Below are positions 25,352 to 33,671 of a stretch of 64,000 bases of DNA, in pieces. Within the stretch, counting starts at the first letter, position 1. Every line of letters starts with the position of its first letter. The DNA is from Clostridiales bacterium. GTDB taxonomy: Bacteria; Bacillota; Clostridia; Oscillospirales; Oscillospiraceae. Both the position numbers and the translations under genes were made by a program. The notes beneath the pieces were generated by a model that saw only the letters and a program-made list of their open reading frames with translations, ran no database searches and was not told where the DNA came from. The DNA lies in assembly GCA_019423635.1 (NCBI GenBank), contig JAHZBA010000002.1, positions 92,091-156,090 on the forward strand, written 5' to 3'.

Positions 25352-26245
25352 ATGAACGTTTTCAAGAAGCTGGCCCGAATTCTTCTGCTCACCACCGTCT
25401 CCGCCGCGCTGCTGGCCGTGTGCGCCGGCGCCGCCGAGTCCCGGCAGGCCATTGCCATCGGCGCCACCACCGGCTCCTCCCTGCGTATGCGGTCCGAGCC
25501 CTCTACCGACAGCGGCGTGGTCACCATGCTGAACAAGAGCGTGGCCGTGGCCGTGCTGGACGACAGCATCGACGGCTGGTATGAGGTCTCCTACAACGGC
25601 AGCACCGGCTATGTCTCCGCCGATTTCCTGATCATCGACCAGGACAACGTCTTTGAGTCCTACGGCCGGGTCAACGGCGACGGCGTCAACGTCCGCTCTG
25701 CCGCCTCCACCGACAGCGAATCCGTGGCCACCGTCAACCGGGGCGCCTCCGTCACCGTCAGCGCCTTTGAGGACGGCTGGTACGCCGTCACCTGCCAGTA
25801 CGGCACGGAGGGGTACATCCGCAGCGACTTCCTGGATCTCACCAGCTCCGCCTCCGAGGGCAACAGCAGCATCGTCAGCACCGCCAGCCAGTACCTGGGC
25901 ACCCGGTATGTCTACGGCGGCGCCTCTCCCAGCGGCTTTGACTGTTCCGGCTTCACCATGTATATCTATGGCCAGCACGGCTATTCCATCCCCCACAGCG
26001 CCACCAGCCAGTGGCAGAGCGGCATGGGCACCCGGGTCTACAGCATCAGCGAGCTCCAGCCCGGTGATCTGGTGTTCTTCTGCGATCCCAGCCGCGCCCG
26101 GGGCAAGGCCTGCTCTCACGCCGGCATTTACGCCGGCAACGGGCAGATCATTCACTCCTCCTCTTCCCGCAGCAACGGCGTGATCTACAGCGACCTCACC
26201 AGCGGCTACTACAATACATACTTTGTCGGCGGCATCCATATGTAA
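25352..26245 (+). CDS. SH3-NlpC/P60 peptidoglycan hydrolase
   Basis: A 297-residue exported protein: signal peptide (about 1-28), two bacterial SH3 domains (about 33-95 and 103-168, each with LRMRSEPST/VNVRSAAST-type starts and a GWY core), a Ser-rich linker and a C-terminal NlpC/P60 cysteine peptidase. The catalytic Cys is in GFDCSGF and the His in KACSHAGIY. It likely cleaves D-iGlu-diaminopimelate bonds in the cell wall. AGAAAGG lies eight bases before the ATG. Confidence 0.94.
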   Translation: MNVFKKLARILLLTTVSAALLAVCAGAAESRQAIAIGATTGSSLRMRSEPSTDSGVVTMLNKSVAVAVLDDSIDGWYEVSYNGSTGYVSADFLIIDQDNVFESYGRVNGDGVNVRSAASTDSESVATVNRGASVTVSAFEDGWYAVTCQYGTEGYIRSDFLDLTSSASEGNSSIVSTASQYLGTRYVYGGASPSGFDCSGFTMYIYGQHGYSIPHSATSQWQSGMGTRVYSISELQPGDLVFFCDPSRARGKACSHAGIYAGNGQIIHSSSSRSNGVIYSDLTSGYYNTYFVGGIHM

Positions 26246-26255
26246 ACTGAACACG

Positions 26256-26291
26256 AAATTCCCCGCTTGCTCTGCAAGCGGGGAATTTTTT
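26256..26291. terminator. Bidirectional terminator between NlpC/P60 gene and uvrC
   Basis: A perfect 15-bp stem (26256-26270 with 26274-26288), loop TCT, with Ts on the right and As on the left that become Ts on the minus strand. Confidence 0.85.
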
Positions 26292-28134
26292 ATGGCCGTT
26301 CTTCCGCCTTGGCCTCCTCCGGGTGAAAGTGGCGCCGTACCGTCTCTGCCACCCCGCGGGGCACCACCGCCGCCAGGGCCTCCACATCCGCCTCCCGGAT
26401 GGCCTTGACGGTGCCGAAGTGCCGGCGCAGATCCTCCCGCCGCTTGGGGCCCACGCCGGGAATTCCGTCCAGAAGCGAGCGGGTGGCGCTTTTGCTGTGG
26501 CTCTCGTGGTGGTAGGTGATGGCGAAGCGGTGGGTCTCCTCCTGGATCTGGCCGATGAGGGAGAACACCGCCTGGTTAGTCACGATGCCGATCTCCCGGC
26601 CCTCCGGCGTCACCAGAGCCCTCGTCCGGTGGCGGTCGTCCTTCACCATGCCGAAGATGGGCACCGTGACGCCGAATTCGTCCGCCACGGACTGGGCCGC
26701 CTGGGCGTGGGTCTCGCCGCCGTCGATCAAAAAGACATCCGGCAGGGGCAGGAACTTCTCATCGCCCTCCGCCGCCCGTTGCAGCCTCCGCCGCAGCACC
26801 TCCCGCATGGAGGCGTAGTCGTCCGGGTGTCCCTCCAGGTCTTTGATCCGGAAACGGCGGTAGGCGCTTTTTAAGGGCCGGGTGCCGCTGTAGACCACCA
26901 TGGAGGCCACGATGTCGCTTTTGCCGGTATTGGAGATGTCGAAGGACTCCATCCGGCCAGGAGGGTCCGGCAGGTCCAGCATCTTCTGGAGGAGCTCCAG
27001 GGTGTGGGCCACCCGCTCCTGGGCGGTGGTGGCCCGCTGGGCCTCCTCGGCGGCGTTTCGCTGGGCCAGGCGGCGCAGCTCCTCCTTCTCCCCCCGCTGG
27101 GGGACATGGACCCAGACCTTGTGCCCCGCCCGCTTGGTCAGGACCTCCGAGAGGTTCTCGCACTCCCCGGTATCCGTGGGCAGCAGGATCTCATGGGGCA
27201 AAATTGCCCGGGGCAGGTAATACTGGGCCGTCAGCGCGGAGAGGATCTCTGTCTCGCTCTGCTCCATGGGGGCGTTGAAGAGCTCCGTCTCCCGGCCGGT
27301 GAGGCTGCCGTTTTCCATGTGCAGCACGGCGTAGCAGCACTTGCCGGTGCCCCGGAAGAGGCCCCAGATGTCCGTGTCCGCGCAGAGGCCCGCGATGACC
27401 GTCTGCTTCTTGCTGAGGGCGCTGATGGCGTTGATCCGGTCCCGCAAAGCCGCCGCCTGCTCGAAGTGCAGCGCTTCCGCCTCTGCCTCCATCTCGGCGG
27501 TCATCTCCCGCAGAAGCTGGCGGCCCTTTCCCTCCAGCATCTGGCAGGCCTGGCGGATGCGGCGCTGATACTCCTCAGCGCTCATCGCCGGCCGGCAAAA
27601 GCCGTCGCACCGGCCCATGTGGAAGTTCAGGCAGGGCCGCTCCGCCCCGATGTCCCTGGGAAACTGACGGTTGCAGGTGGGCAGGCGCAGCGCCGAGAGT
27701 ACCGCGTCCAGGGCCTGGCGGGTCTCAAAGCGGCCGCCGAAGGGGCCGAAGTACTTCGCGCCGTCATTGGCCCACTTGTGGACCATGGTGAACCGGGGAT
27801 AGGGCTCTTTCGAAAGGCGCACAAAGGGGTAGCCCTTGTCGTCCTTCAAAAGGATGTTGTAGCGGGGCATATGGCGCTTGATGAGGGAGTTCTCCAGCAC
27901 CAGGGCCTCAAACTCGCTGGAGACGAAGATGGTGTCGAAATGGTCCACCTGGCTGACCATCTGCCGCGTCTTTGCCGTGTGGGAGGCGCTGTCCTGGAAA
28001 TACTGGCTCACCCGGTTTTTCAGCTTCTTGGCCTTGCCCACATAGATGACCTTTCCGGTCCTGTCCATCATCAGATAGACGCCGGGGGCCAGGGGCAGGG
28101 CATTGGCCTTGTCCTTCAATTCCTCGTGTGTCAC
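26290..28134 (-). CDS. uvrC: UvrABC system protein C
   Basis: A 614-residue nucleotide excision repair endonuclease. N-terminal GIY-YIG domain (PGVYLMMDRTGKVIYVGKAK), a four-Cys cluster (CNRQF, CLNF, CDGFC), the UVR motif (LHFEQAAALRDRI), the RNase H-like C-terminal nuclease (ESFDISNTGKSDIVASMV) and a final helix-hairpin-helix pair (IPGVGPKRREDLRRHFG). It incises on both sides of DNA lesions after UvrB loading. GTG at 28134 is chosen because GAGGAGG lies seven bases upstream. Confidence 0.97.
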   Translation of the reverse strand: MTHEELKDKANALPLAPGVYLMMDRTGKVIYVGKAKKLKNRVSQYFQDSASHTAKTRQMVSQVDHFDTIFVSSEFEALVLENSLIKRHMPRYNILLKDDKGYPFVRLSKEPYPRFTMVHKWANDGAKYFGPFGGRFETRQALDAVLSALRLPTCNRQFPRDIGAERPCLNFHMGRCDGFCRPAMSAEEYQRRIRQACQMLEGKGRQLLREMTAEMEAEAEALHFEQAAALRDRINAISALSKKQTVIAGLCADTDIWGLFRGTGKCCYAVLHMENGSLTGRETELFNAPMEQSETEILSALTAQYYLPRAILPHEILLPTDTGECENLSEVLTKRAGHKVWVHVPQRGEKEELRRLAQRNAAEEAQRATTAQERVAHTLELLQKMLDLPDPPGRMESFDISNTGKSDIVASMVVYSGTRPLKSAYRRFRIKDLEGHPDDYASMREVLRRRLQRAAEGDEKFLPLPDVFLIDGGETHAQAAQSVADEFGVTVPIFGMVKDDRHRTRALVTPEGREIGIVTNQAVFSLIGQIQEETHRFAITYHHESHSKSATRSLLDGIPGVGPKRREDLRRHFGTVKAIREADVEALAAVVPRGVAETVRRHFHPEEAKAEERP

Positions 28135-28148
28135 GCTTCCGCCTCCTC

Positions 28149-28496
28149 TCAAAGTCCCCACAGATTCCGCAGCACCCCCCAACCCAGCAGCGCCGCCGCC
28201 AAAACCCAGGTGAGTACCTTGACAGCCCTCGGGTACCGGCCGGTCTTCTCCGCCCAGATCAGGAAAAGCCCCCAGGGCGCCGCCAGCACCAGCCCCCAGT
28301 TGTAGGAGGGGGTGAAGCGGCCGTGGAGCAGATCCAGGCACAGCCCGGTGACGCCGCAGCCGGGGCACTTCCACCTGGTGATCCGATGAAACATGCAGGG
28401 GATGCAAATGCCCCGGGGAATCAGCACATAGCCATAGAAAAGGCCGGCGCAGAGCAGGCCCGCGCCGGCCAGCAGCTTCTCACGCCGCATACTCAT
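28149..28496 (-). CDS. DUF2752 membrane protein
   Basis: A 115-residue protein with three hydrophobic segments and the DUF2752 signature CPGCGVTGLCLDLLHG (about residues 43-58), preceded by another Cys pair (CIPC). The function is unknown; such proteins often lie next to DUF4234 genes, as here. Its start overlaps the end of the DUF4234 gene by 17 bases, so the two are coupled and may work together in the membrane. Confidence 0.85.
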   Translation of the reverse strand: MSMRREKLLAGAGLLCAGLFYGYVLIPRGICIPCMFHRITRWKCPGCGVTGLCLDLLHGRFTPSYNWGLVLAAPWGLFLIWAEKTGRYPRAVKVLTWVLAAALLGWGVLRNLWGL

Positions 28497-28827
28497 TCAG
28501 CTCGCTTTGCAGCAGTGCAAAGGAGATAATGCTGAATCCAAAGATCGCCAGCAGCAGGTAGAGGAGGCCCAGGTGCCCCGGCAGGCCGCCCCGGTCCACC
28601 CGCAGCCGGTCCAGATCCTCACCGGTGCGGTAGAGCCAGTAAAACTCGTAGATTCCGCAGGTAACGATGCTCAGCAGCAGCACCATCCCTCCGGAGGAGG
28701 GGTTGGGCCGGCTGATCAGCCGGTTTGCATCCTCCGCCATACAGTACAGCCAGTACAGGCTGTAAATTCCGCAGGTGACAATCGACAGGACAATGCAAAG
28801 GCCAACGTTTCTTCTTGGAATGGACAT
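28480..28827 (-). CDS. DUF4234 membrane protein
   Basis: A 115-residue membrane protein with two copies of the SIVTCGIYxxYWLY motif (near residues 14 and 52), the DUF4234 pattern, and a third hydrophobic segment. AAGGAGAGAGG precedes the ATG at 28827. It is the promoter-proximal gene of a two-gene operon with the DUF2752 gene. Role unknown. Confidence 0.85.
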   Translation of the reverse strand: MSIPRRNVGLCIVLSIVTCGIYSLYWLYCMAEDANRLISRPNPSSGGMVLLLSIVTCGIYEFYWLYRTGEDLDRLRVDRGGLPGHLGLLYLLLAIFGFSIISFALLQSELNEYAA

Positions 28828-29015
28828 AAACCCTCTCTCCTTCTCGTCTGTCTTTGATCCAGTCTCTCCAGAGCGGTTCCCCGTTCCAACCGGCGCAGCG
28901 GAAACGCGTCCGGCGATGCGCTTTCGCAAAACGCCGGCCTGCGGCGCTCCCGGCCCCGCAGCAGCCTCCCGGCGCCTGGTTTCACAGGAGCCTCCGACGG
29001 ATCAGATCCTATGGT

Positions 29016-29044
29016 ATTATATCACATCAAATTCCTCCGCGCAA
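29016..29044 (-). promoter_or_regulatory. Promoter of DUF4234-DUF2752 operon
   Basis: Minus strand TTGCGC, 17 bases, TATAAT. The leader to the ATG at 28827 would be about 180 bases and contains GC-rich hairpin-forming sequence. Confidence 0.6.
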
Positions 29045-29045
29045 C

Positions 29046-29072
29046 AAAAAGGCGGCCTCCGCAGAAGCCGCC
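29046..29072 (-). terminator. Terminator of ptsH
   Basis: On the minus strand a 9-bp stem (GGCGGC outer pairs, one G-U) closes at 29051 and is followed by TTTTT. Confidence 0.75.
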
Positions 29073-29094
29073 CCGCCGGATTTCCATCCGCTGC

Positions 29095-29358
29095 TTATTC
29101 GCCGAAATTGTCGTTGACCAGATCCACCAGTGCGGCCACAGCTTCCTTCTCATCAGCGCCGTCTGCAATCAGGGTGATGGCCGTGCCCTTCACAATTCCC
29201 AGAGACAGCACGCCCAGCAGACTCTTTGCGTTCACGCGGCGGTCCTCCTTCTCCACCCAGATGCCGCTTTTGAACTCGTTGGCTTTCTGGATAAAGAACG
29301 TGGCGGGTCTGGCGTGAAGCCCGACTTCGTTGTTGACGGTGATTTCCTGCGTATACAT
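29095..29358 (-). CDS. ptsH: Phosphocarrier protein HPr
   Basis: An 87-residue HPr. The phosphorylation site His15 is in EVGLHARPAT and the HPr-kinase site Ser46 in NAKSLLGVLSLG, so both the PTS phosphorelay and the catabolite-control function are kept. No enzyme I gene is adjacent. AAGGAG lies upstream of the ATG at 29358. The single gene is framed by its own promoter and terminator. Confidence 0.96.
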   Translation of the reverse strand: MYTQEITVNNEVGLHARPATFFIQKANEFKSGIWVEKEDRRVNAKSLLGVLSLGIVKGTAITLIADGADEKEAVAALVDLVNDNFGE

Positions 29359-29416
29359 AAGACAGCTCTCCTTCATACCAAATCAGATTCAACAGGAGCC
29401 AAGTTCTGATATTGAC

Positions 29417-29445
29417 ATCATACCTGCTTTTTCTCTCCGCGTCAA
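29417..29445 (-). promoter_or_regulatory. Promoter of ptsH
   Basis: Minus strand TTGACG, 17 bases, TATGAT; leader of about 50 bases. Confidence 0.75.
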
Positions 29446-29652
29446 CGGCGTTTTTCACAAACATTTGAGGGAAATTTTATTCGATGAATACGCTTTTGGA
29501 AATTTCAGGAGTACATTGACCGGTCAGAACCGGTGTTCCCGCCGGAGAACGCCGGATGGACGGCGATTTCCCCCATCAGGCCAGGAGAGGCGGCAATCCC
29601 GGCGGACGCACAGGGAGAGGACGCGGTATGGCGGGAACTCCGCTCATACTGT

Positions 29653-29687
29653 TTCCTGATAAAAAGATTTCACCGTTTTATCAGGAA
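29653..29687. repeat. 12-bp inverted repeat TTCCTGATAAAA
   Basis: Arms at 29653-29664 and 29676-29687 pair perfectly around an 11-base loop. It may be an operator or a leader hairpin for the lipoprotein gene 137 bases downstream. Confidence 0.5.
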
Positions 29688-29823
29688 TTCGTATCAGACA
29701 TCGCTCCGCGGCCGTGAAGACCGCATTTTCAAAAAACTCCCACGGCTCAGCGGGCATCTTTCGGAGACAATAGGTCTCGTGGGTATCGCGTATTCAGATC
29801 CGCGCAAAAAGGAGGAGACACGC

Positions 29824-30090
29824 GTGAAAAGAAGTCTGACGCTTTTGCTGGCCTCTCTGATGCTGGCGGTCGGTCTGACCGCCTGCGGCGGAGACACCAA
29901 GCAGAATTCCAATCAGGATGCCGTCCAGAACGGCGGCGACACCCTGATGGACGACGCCGAGCGGGGCGTGAACCGTGCCGTCCAGGGTGCGGAAGACGCC
30001 ATGGACGATCTCACGGGGAATCAGCAGCTGCGCACCGGCCCCGCCTGGAACGGCAACCTGAACGGCCCTTCCCCCGCCGGTATGCGCTGA
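29824..30090 (+). CDS. Small putative lipoprotein
   Basis: An 88-residue protein starting with GTG. A basic start and hydrophobic core end in the lipobox LTAC (Cys21), followed by a Gly/Asn/Asp-rich stretch, a short helical segment (MDDAERGVNRAVQGAEDAM) and a Pro/Gly tail. AAGGAGGAG lies about seven bases before the GTG. Small lipoproteins of this type, with an amphipathic helix after the anchor, are common in Oscillospiraceae and uncharacterised. Confidence 0.78.
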   Translation: MKRSLTLLLASLMLAVGLTACGGDTKQNSNQDAVQNGGDTLMDDAERGVNRAVQGAEDAMDDLTGNQQLRTGPAWNGNLNGPSPAGMR

Positions 30091-30229
30091 GACGGCGCCC
30101 TGCCCTGAAAGAACCGCAAATGCCCTTTCCGGGACTCCGGCAGATGCCGGGGTCCCGGTACAGTATATGCCTGTACTTCCAAAACATACGATCCCCGGGC
30201 AAAAAATACGGCGGGCCAGACGTTTTCGT

Positions 30230-30802
30230 TTAAAGATCCTGGTCCTGCTGAGCCAGAATGTACATCATCATGTGGTCCAGAATCATGTGGACGTCCTCCA
30301 CAATCTGCATATTGTCAATCCCCACATGGACGACGTGCTCGGCCTCCTGCAAGAGCTTTCCGCCGTCATAGCCCACCAGCGCCGCGGTAACCGCGCCGTG
30401 CTCCCGGGCATAGCGAATGGCCCGGACCACGTTCTCGGAATTGCCGCTGCCGGAGATGCCGATCACCAGATCCCCCTCCCGGAGCTTGGCCTGGAGCGGA
30501 TAGACGAACACGTCGTCATAGCTGAGGTCGTTGGCGATGGCCAGCAGCAGCGGCATGTTGTCGTTGAGGCACTCCATGTCGTACTTCACGCTCTGGCCCA
30601 GGCTCACGCCCTTGCAGAAATCGCACACATAGTGGGAGGCGGTGGCGCCGCTGCCGCCGTTGCCGCAGATAAAGATCCGCTTATGGCCCTTCCGGGCGTC
30701 CTCCATGAGATTCATCAGCCGGTTCACCGCGCCCAGGTCCAGCTGGTCCAGAATGCGCTTTTCCTGCTCCAGGTAGTCCCGGAGCTTATTTTCATAGTTC
30801 AT
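30230..30802 (-). CDS. SIS-domain sugar isomerase (GmhA-like)
   Basis: A 190-residue single SIS domain like sedoheptulose-7-phosphate isomerase GmhA: FICGNGGSGATASHYVCDFCKG near 48-69, then NDLSYDDVF and GISGSGNSENVVRAIRYA. GmhA converts sedoheptulose 7-phosphate to heptose 7-phosphate; here the substrate is unproven. GGAGGAAGC precedes the ATG at 30802, which overlaps the kinase gene by 11 bases. Last gene of a ten-gene sugar operon. Confidence 0.87.
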   Translation of the reverse strand: MNYENKLRDYLEQEKRILDQLDLGAVNRLMNLMEDARKGHKRIFICGNGGSGATASHYVCDFCKGVSLGQSVKYDMECLNDNMPLLLAIANDLSYDDVFVYPLQAKLREGDLVIGISGSGNSENVVRAIRYAREHGAVTAALVGYDGGKLLQEAEHVVHVGIDNMQIVEDVHMILDHMMMYILAQQDQDL

Positions 30803-31847
30803 GGCTTGCTTCCTCCTGCTCATGCAAAATGTTTCCGTATGCCAGCAGCCGCTCTCTCACCTGGGCCGCGTTGGCGCTTCCGGTGACGCCCAGCTGCTGG
30901 ATGGTGATGGAGGAGACGCAGCAGCCCAGCGCCGCCGCCTCCTCCGGGGAAAGGCCCAGGGTCAGTCCCAGCACAATGCCGGCGGTGGAGGCGTCCCCCG
31001 CGCCCACGATATCAATGGGCCCCGTCACCGGGAAGGCGGGCACCAGAACCGCCCCCGCCTCCCGCAGCACCAGCATCCCCCGCTCTCCCCGGGTGACGAA
31101 AAAGGTGTTGCCCGTTTGCTTTCGCAGCCGCTCCGCCGTCTGCCGCAGGACCTCCGGGTCCTCGCTGCCGCTTGCCGGCGAGCCGGCCGTCAGCTCCAGG
31201 TGGTTGCACTTGACCACCATATTCCGAAACTCTCCGGAAAAGGCCCGGGAGTCCACATAGAAGAGCTTCTCCGGGTGCCGCCGGGCCAGACGGTTGACCC
31301 CCGCCCGGACCGTATCCGTGATGACACCCAGATTCCGCTGGCAGAACTGGTCGATCAAAATCACAGCGTCCGCCTCCGGGAGCCTGGCCTCCAGATTGGC
31401 CAGCAGCTGCTCCTGCAGAGCCTGGGACGGCGGGGTGAAGTTCCGGAAATCCAGGCGGTTCATCTCCGCCCAGCTCCCGTCCGCCTGAAGCCGCATGGGC
31501 TTGGTGTAGGTGCAGGTGCAGAGGTCCGGCGTGCGCACCATGGAGGCGGTGTCCGCCCCCACGGCGTCTAGGCAGCGCTGGAGCTCATAGCCCTCGCCGT
31601 CCTCCCCCATGAGCCCGATGGAGATCACCTGGGCCCCCAGGGCCCGGAGGTTGTTGGTGATGGTGCCGCCGGAGCCGGCGTACATCCGCTTCTCATGGAC
31701 CTGATACGCCGTCAGCCCCGTCTCCACCGAGGGCTCGTCCCGGCCGGGGTCGATATAGAGATACTTGTCCAGGGTGTAGTCCCCGAAGACGAGGATCTTC
31801 GCCTCCGCCGTGCGGCCGAGGACCTGCAGAATTGGCTGGATGTTCAT
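30792..31847 (-). CDS. PfkB-family carbohydrate kinase (HldE/RfaE kinase-like)
   Basis: A 351-residue ribokinase-fold kinase. GDYTLDKYLYID near the start, AGSGGTITNNLRALGA for the sugar site and GPIDIVGAGDASTAGI (with the catalytic Asp) near residue 275-290. The start region and the EMNRLDFRNF element resemble the kinase half of HldE, which phosphorylates heptose 7-phosphate at C1. There is no nucleotidyltransferase half. Stop and start overlap both neighbours, so translation is coupled with the SIS gene and the 330-residue unknown gene. Confidence 0.87.
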   Translation of the reverse strand: MNIQPILQVLGRTAEAKILVFGDYTLDKYLYIDPGRDEPSVETGLTAYQVHEKRMYAGSGGTITNNLRALGAQVISIGLMGEDGEGYELQRCLDAVGADTASMVRTPDLCTCTYTKPMRLQADGSWAEMNRLDFRNFTPPSQALQEQLLANLEARLPEADAVILIDQFCQRNLGVITDTVRAGVNRLARRHPEKLFYVDSRAFSGEFRNMVVKCNHLELTAGSPASGSEDPEVLRQTAERLRKQTGNTFFVTRGERGMLVLREAGAVLVPAFPVTGPIDIVGAGDASTAGIVLGLTLGLSPEEAAALGCCVSSITIQQLGVTGSANAAQVRERLLAYGNILHEQEEASHEL

Positions 31848-32836
31848 TCCTTCCCCCGCTTCCAGTCGGCGTAGAACGCCGCCTCGGCCAGATTGGGCAG
31901 CGTACACCGGTGCTCACCCCGCACATAGTGGCTGACGCCCCCGTCCGCCACGGTCCGGGCCAGGATTGTCTTCCAGGGCCGGAAGTAGTAACGGGGATCG
32001 GTCTTGGGTGGAGCCGCCTGATAGTCCTCATCGTCCTCAATGGGCTGGAGGTCGAAGACCGCCGTGTGGAAATGGCGGATCTCCCGGCCCTCCTGGGCCG
32101 CCACGTTCCGGGCCATGGCCAGGGCCTTCAGGTAGACCTCCGGGCCCGCCACGGCGGAGCCGAAGTCCAGGAAGACGCCGTGCTCCAGGTTCAGGATGCT
32201 CTGGGCGTAGATCAGGAAATCCGTATAGGAGCAGGCCCCCATGGCCGCGCCGTCGCAGTTGGGGTGCTCGTGGATGATGTCGTTGCCAATACCCACATGG
32301 ACGGTCACCGGCACCCCCAGGTGATAGCCCATGGCCAGCACGCTGGAGTCCCGGTAGGGCAGCTTCTCCTCCCAGATATAGCGGCCCAGGGCCTCGCCCC
32401 AGCCGATGCCCTCCTTCGCCCCCTGGACGATGATGTCGTTGATGAGGCCGGTCTCCTTCCACAGGCCAAACTGGCCCTCCCGGATATACTTGGCCACGCT
32501 CTCACAGGTGTGGCCCATGAGGGCGAACTCGAAGTCGTGAATGGAACCGGCGCCGTTGGTGGCAAAATGGGTCACCAGACCCCGCTCCATCAGCTCGATC
32601 ATATATGCGGCGTTGCCCGTGCGGATCACGTGGGCGCCGTACATCAGCAGGACAGTTGCGTCGTAGGTCCGGCGGGCCTCCGCCATGGCCTCGCCCAGCA
32701 CCGGCAGGGCCGGGTGGGAGAATTCCGGCGGCGGCAGAACGGGGTCCAGCAGCACCTCGTTCAAATCCACGTCGTGGACCCGCTGGTCCAGGGGCAGCAG
32801 GTTCAGCTTGGAGCGGTCAAACTGCGGATACGGCAT
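31844..32836 (-). CDS. Unrecognised conserved protein (possible deoxyhypusine-synthase-like fold)
   Basis: A 330-residue soluble protein without a sure family. The middle is dense in conserved-looking motifs: LLMYGAHVIRTG, THFATNGAGSIHDFEFALMG, GVPVTVHVGIGNDIIHEHPN, GAAMGACSYTDF and FLDFGSAVAGPEVYLKAL; late RYYFRPWKTILAR. The GxxxIxxG...TNGAG...HD order recalls NAD-binding deoxyhypusine-synthase-like proteins, but no catalytic Lys motif is seen, so this is only a fold guess. AGGAGGG lies seven bases before the ATG. It sits between a HAD phosphatase and an HldE-like kinase and overlaps the kinase gene, so a role in the same sugar pathway is likely. Confidence 0.75.
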   Translation of the reverse strand: MPYPQFDRSKLNLLPLDQRVHDVDLNEVLLDPVLPPPEFSHPALPVLGEAMAEARRTYDATVLLMYGAHVIRTGNAAYMIELMERGLVTHFATNGAGSIHDFEFALMGHTCESVAKYIREGQFGLWKETGLINDIIVQGAKEGIGWGEALGRYIWEEKLPYRDSSVLAMGYHLGVPVTVHVGIGNDIIHEHPNCDGAAMGACSYTDFLIYAQSILNLEHGVFLDFGSAVAGPEVYLKALAMARNVAAQEGREIRHFHTAVFDLQPIEDDEDYQAAPPKTDPRYYFRPWKTILARTVADGGVSHYVRGEHRCTLPNLAEAAFYADWKRGKE

Positions 32837-33659
32837 GACAATCCCTCCTGATGGCCTCCAGAATTTCCTCACCCGTCCGGAAGTCCGGGATGATGGCGCT
32901 GGCCCCGGCGGCAATCAGCCGCCGGCGCTTCCAATCGTTGATGCCCTGGCGGGTGTCCTCGTTGGTGGCCGCGCCCACGGCCAGGCCGCCCAGCTGCGCC
33001 ACCAGCTCCACCTCCACATAGCCGTCCCCGAAGGAGACCAGCTGCCGGGGCAGGATGTGCTCCCGCTCCAGCATGTCCCGGATCACCAGCTCCTTGGAGC
33101 AGTCCGTCATGCCGTCGTGGGCGCCGTGGATGCCCCCTGCGAAGAGGCCCTCCAGCCCCAGCAGGCGGGCCTCCCGCAGCACATCCTCCTCATCGGTGCC
33201 GCTGGCGAGATAGCAGCGGATGCCGTTTTCCCGCAGCAGGGCCAAAAAGGCCCCCGCCCCCGGCACCAGGTAGTCCTCCGGCTCTGCCCGGCCCTGGGCC
33301 AGGTCCTCCTTCCGGCTGTGGATGCGCTCCTCCAGCCGCCGCAGGTACTCCTGTTTATAGACCAGGGGCTCCCGGGCGGGGCCGCCCCGCTTTTGCACCT
33401 CCTCATCCAGCCGGATGCACTGGAAGATGGTCTGCTTGCCGGTCAGGGTGTCCACAAAGTCCCGCACGCAGGTTCTCACGGCCTCCGGGTCCTCCCCCGG
33501 GGCCGCCGCCTGGAGCACCTCCGTAAAATAGGGGATCATGATCTCCTGCCAGCCCTCCCGGATCAGGCTGAGGGTTCCGTCAAAGTCAAAGAGGGCGCAG
33601 CGGATGTCAAAGCCCTGCCAGGGGCGGATCACCTCCACCGCAGAGGGTACTTGTTCCAT
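32817..33659 (-). CDS. HAD-superfamily hydrolase
   Basis: A 280-residue HAD phosphatase with motif I ALFDFDGTLS (near residue 24), motif II in YLASGTDEEDV, a Lys in CSKELVIRDML and motif III/IV FGDGYVEVE. An alpha-helical cap lies between motifs I and II. It likely dephosphorylates a sugar phosphate; in a heptose-like scheme it would play the GmhB role, but the architecture is the phosphoglycolate-phosphatase type, not the short GmhB type. ATG 33659 has GAGGGGGAG five bases upstream. It overlaps the next gene by 20 bases. Confidence 0.88.
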   Translation of the reverse strand: MEQVPSAVEVIRPWQGFDIRCALFDFDGTLSLIREGWQEIMIPYFTEVLQAAAPGEDPEAVRTCVRDFVDTLTGKQTIFQCIRLDEEVQKRGGPAREPLVYKQEYLRRLEERIHSRKEDLAQGRAEPEDYLVPGAGAFLALLRENGIRCYLASGTDEEDVLREARLLGLEGLFAGGIHGAHDGMTDCSKELVIRDMLEREHILPRQLVSFGDGYVEVELVAQLGGLAVGAATNEDTRQGINDWKRRRLIAAGASAIIPDFRTGEEILEAIRRDCHAVSAV

Positions 33660-33671
33660 GGTCACTCCCCC

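Larger units (their letters stand above)
29359..29823. other. Intergenic region ptsH / small lipoprotein
   Basis: Holds the ptsH promoter, a 12-bp inverted repeat at 29653-29687, and the AAAGGAGGAG site of the lipoprotein gene. Frames running through it have no start signals. Confidence 0.5.
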
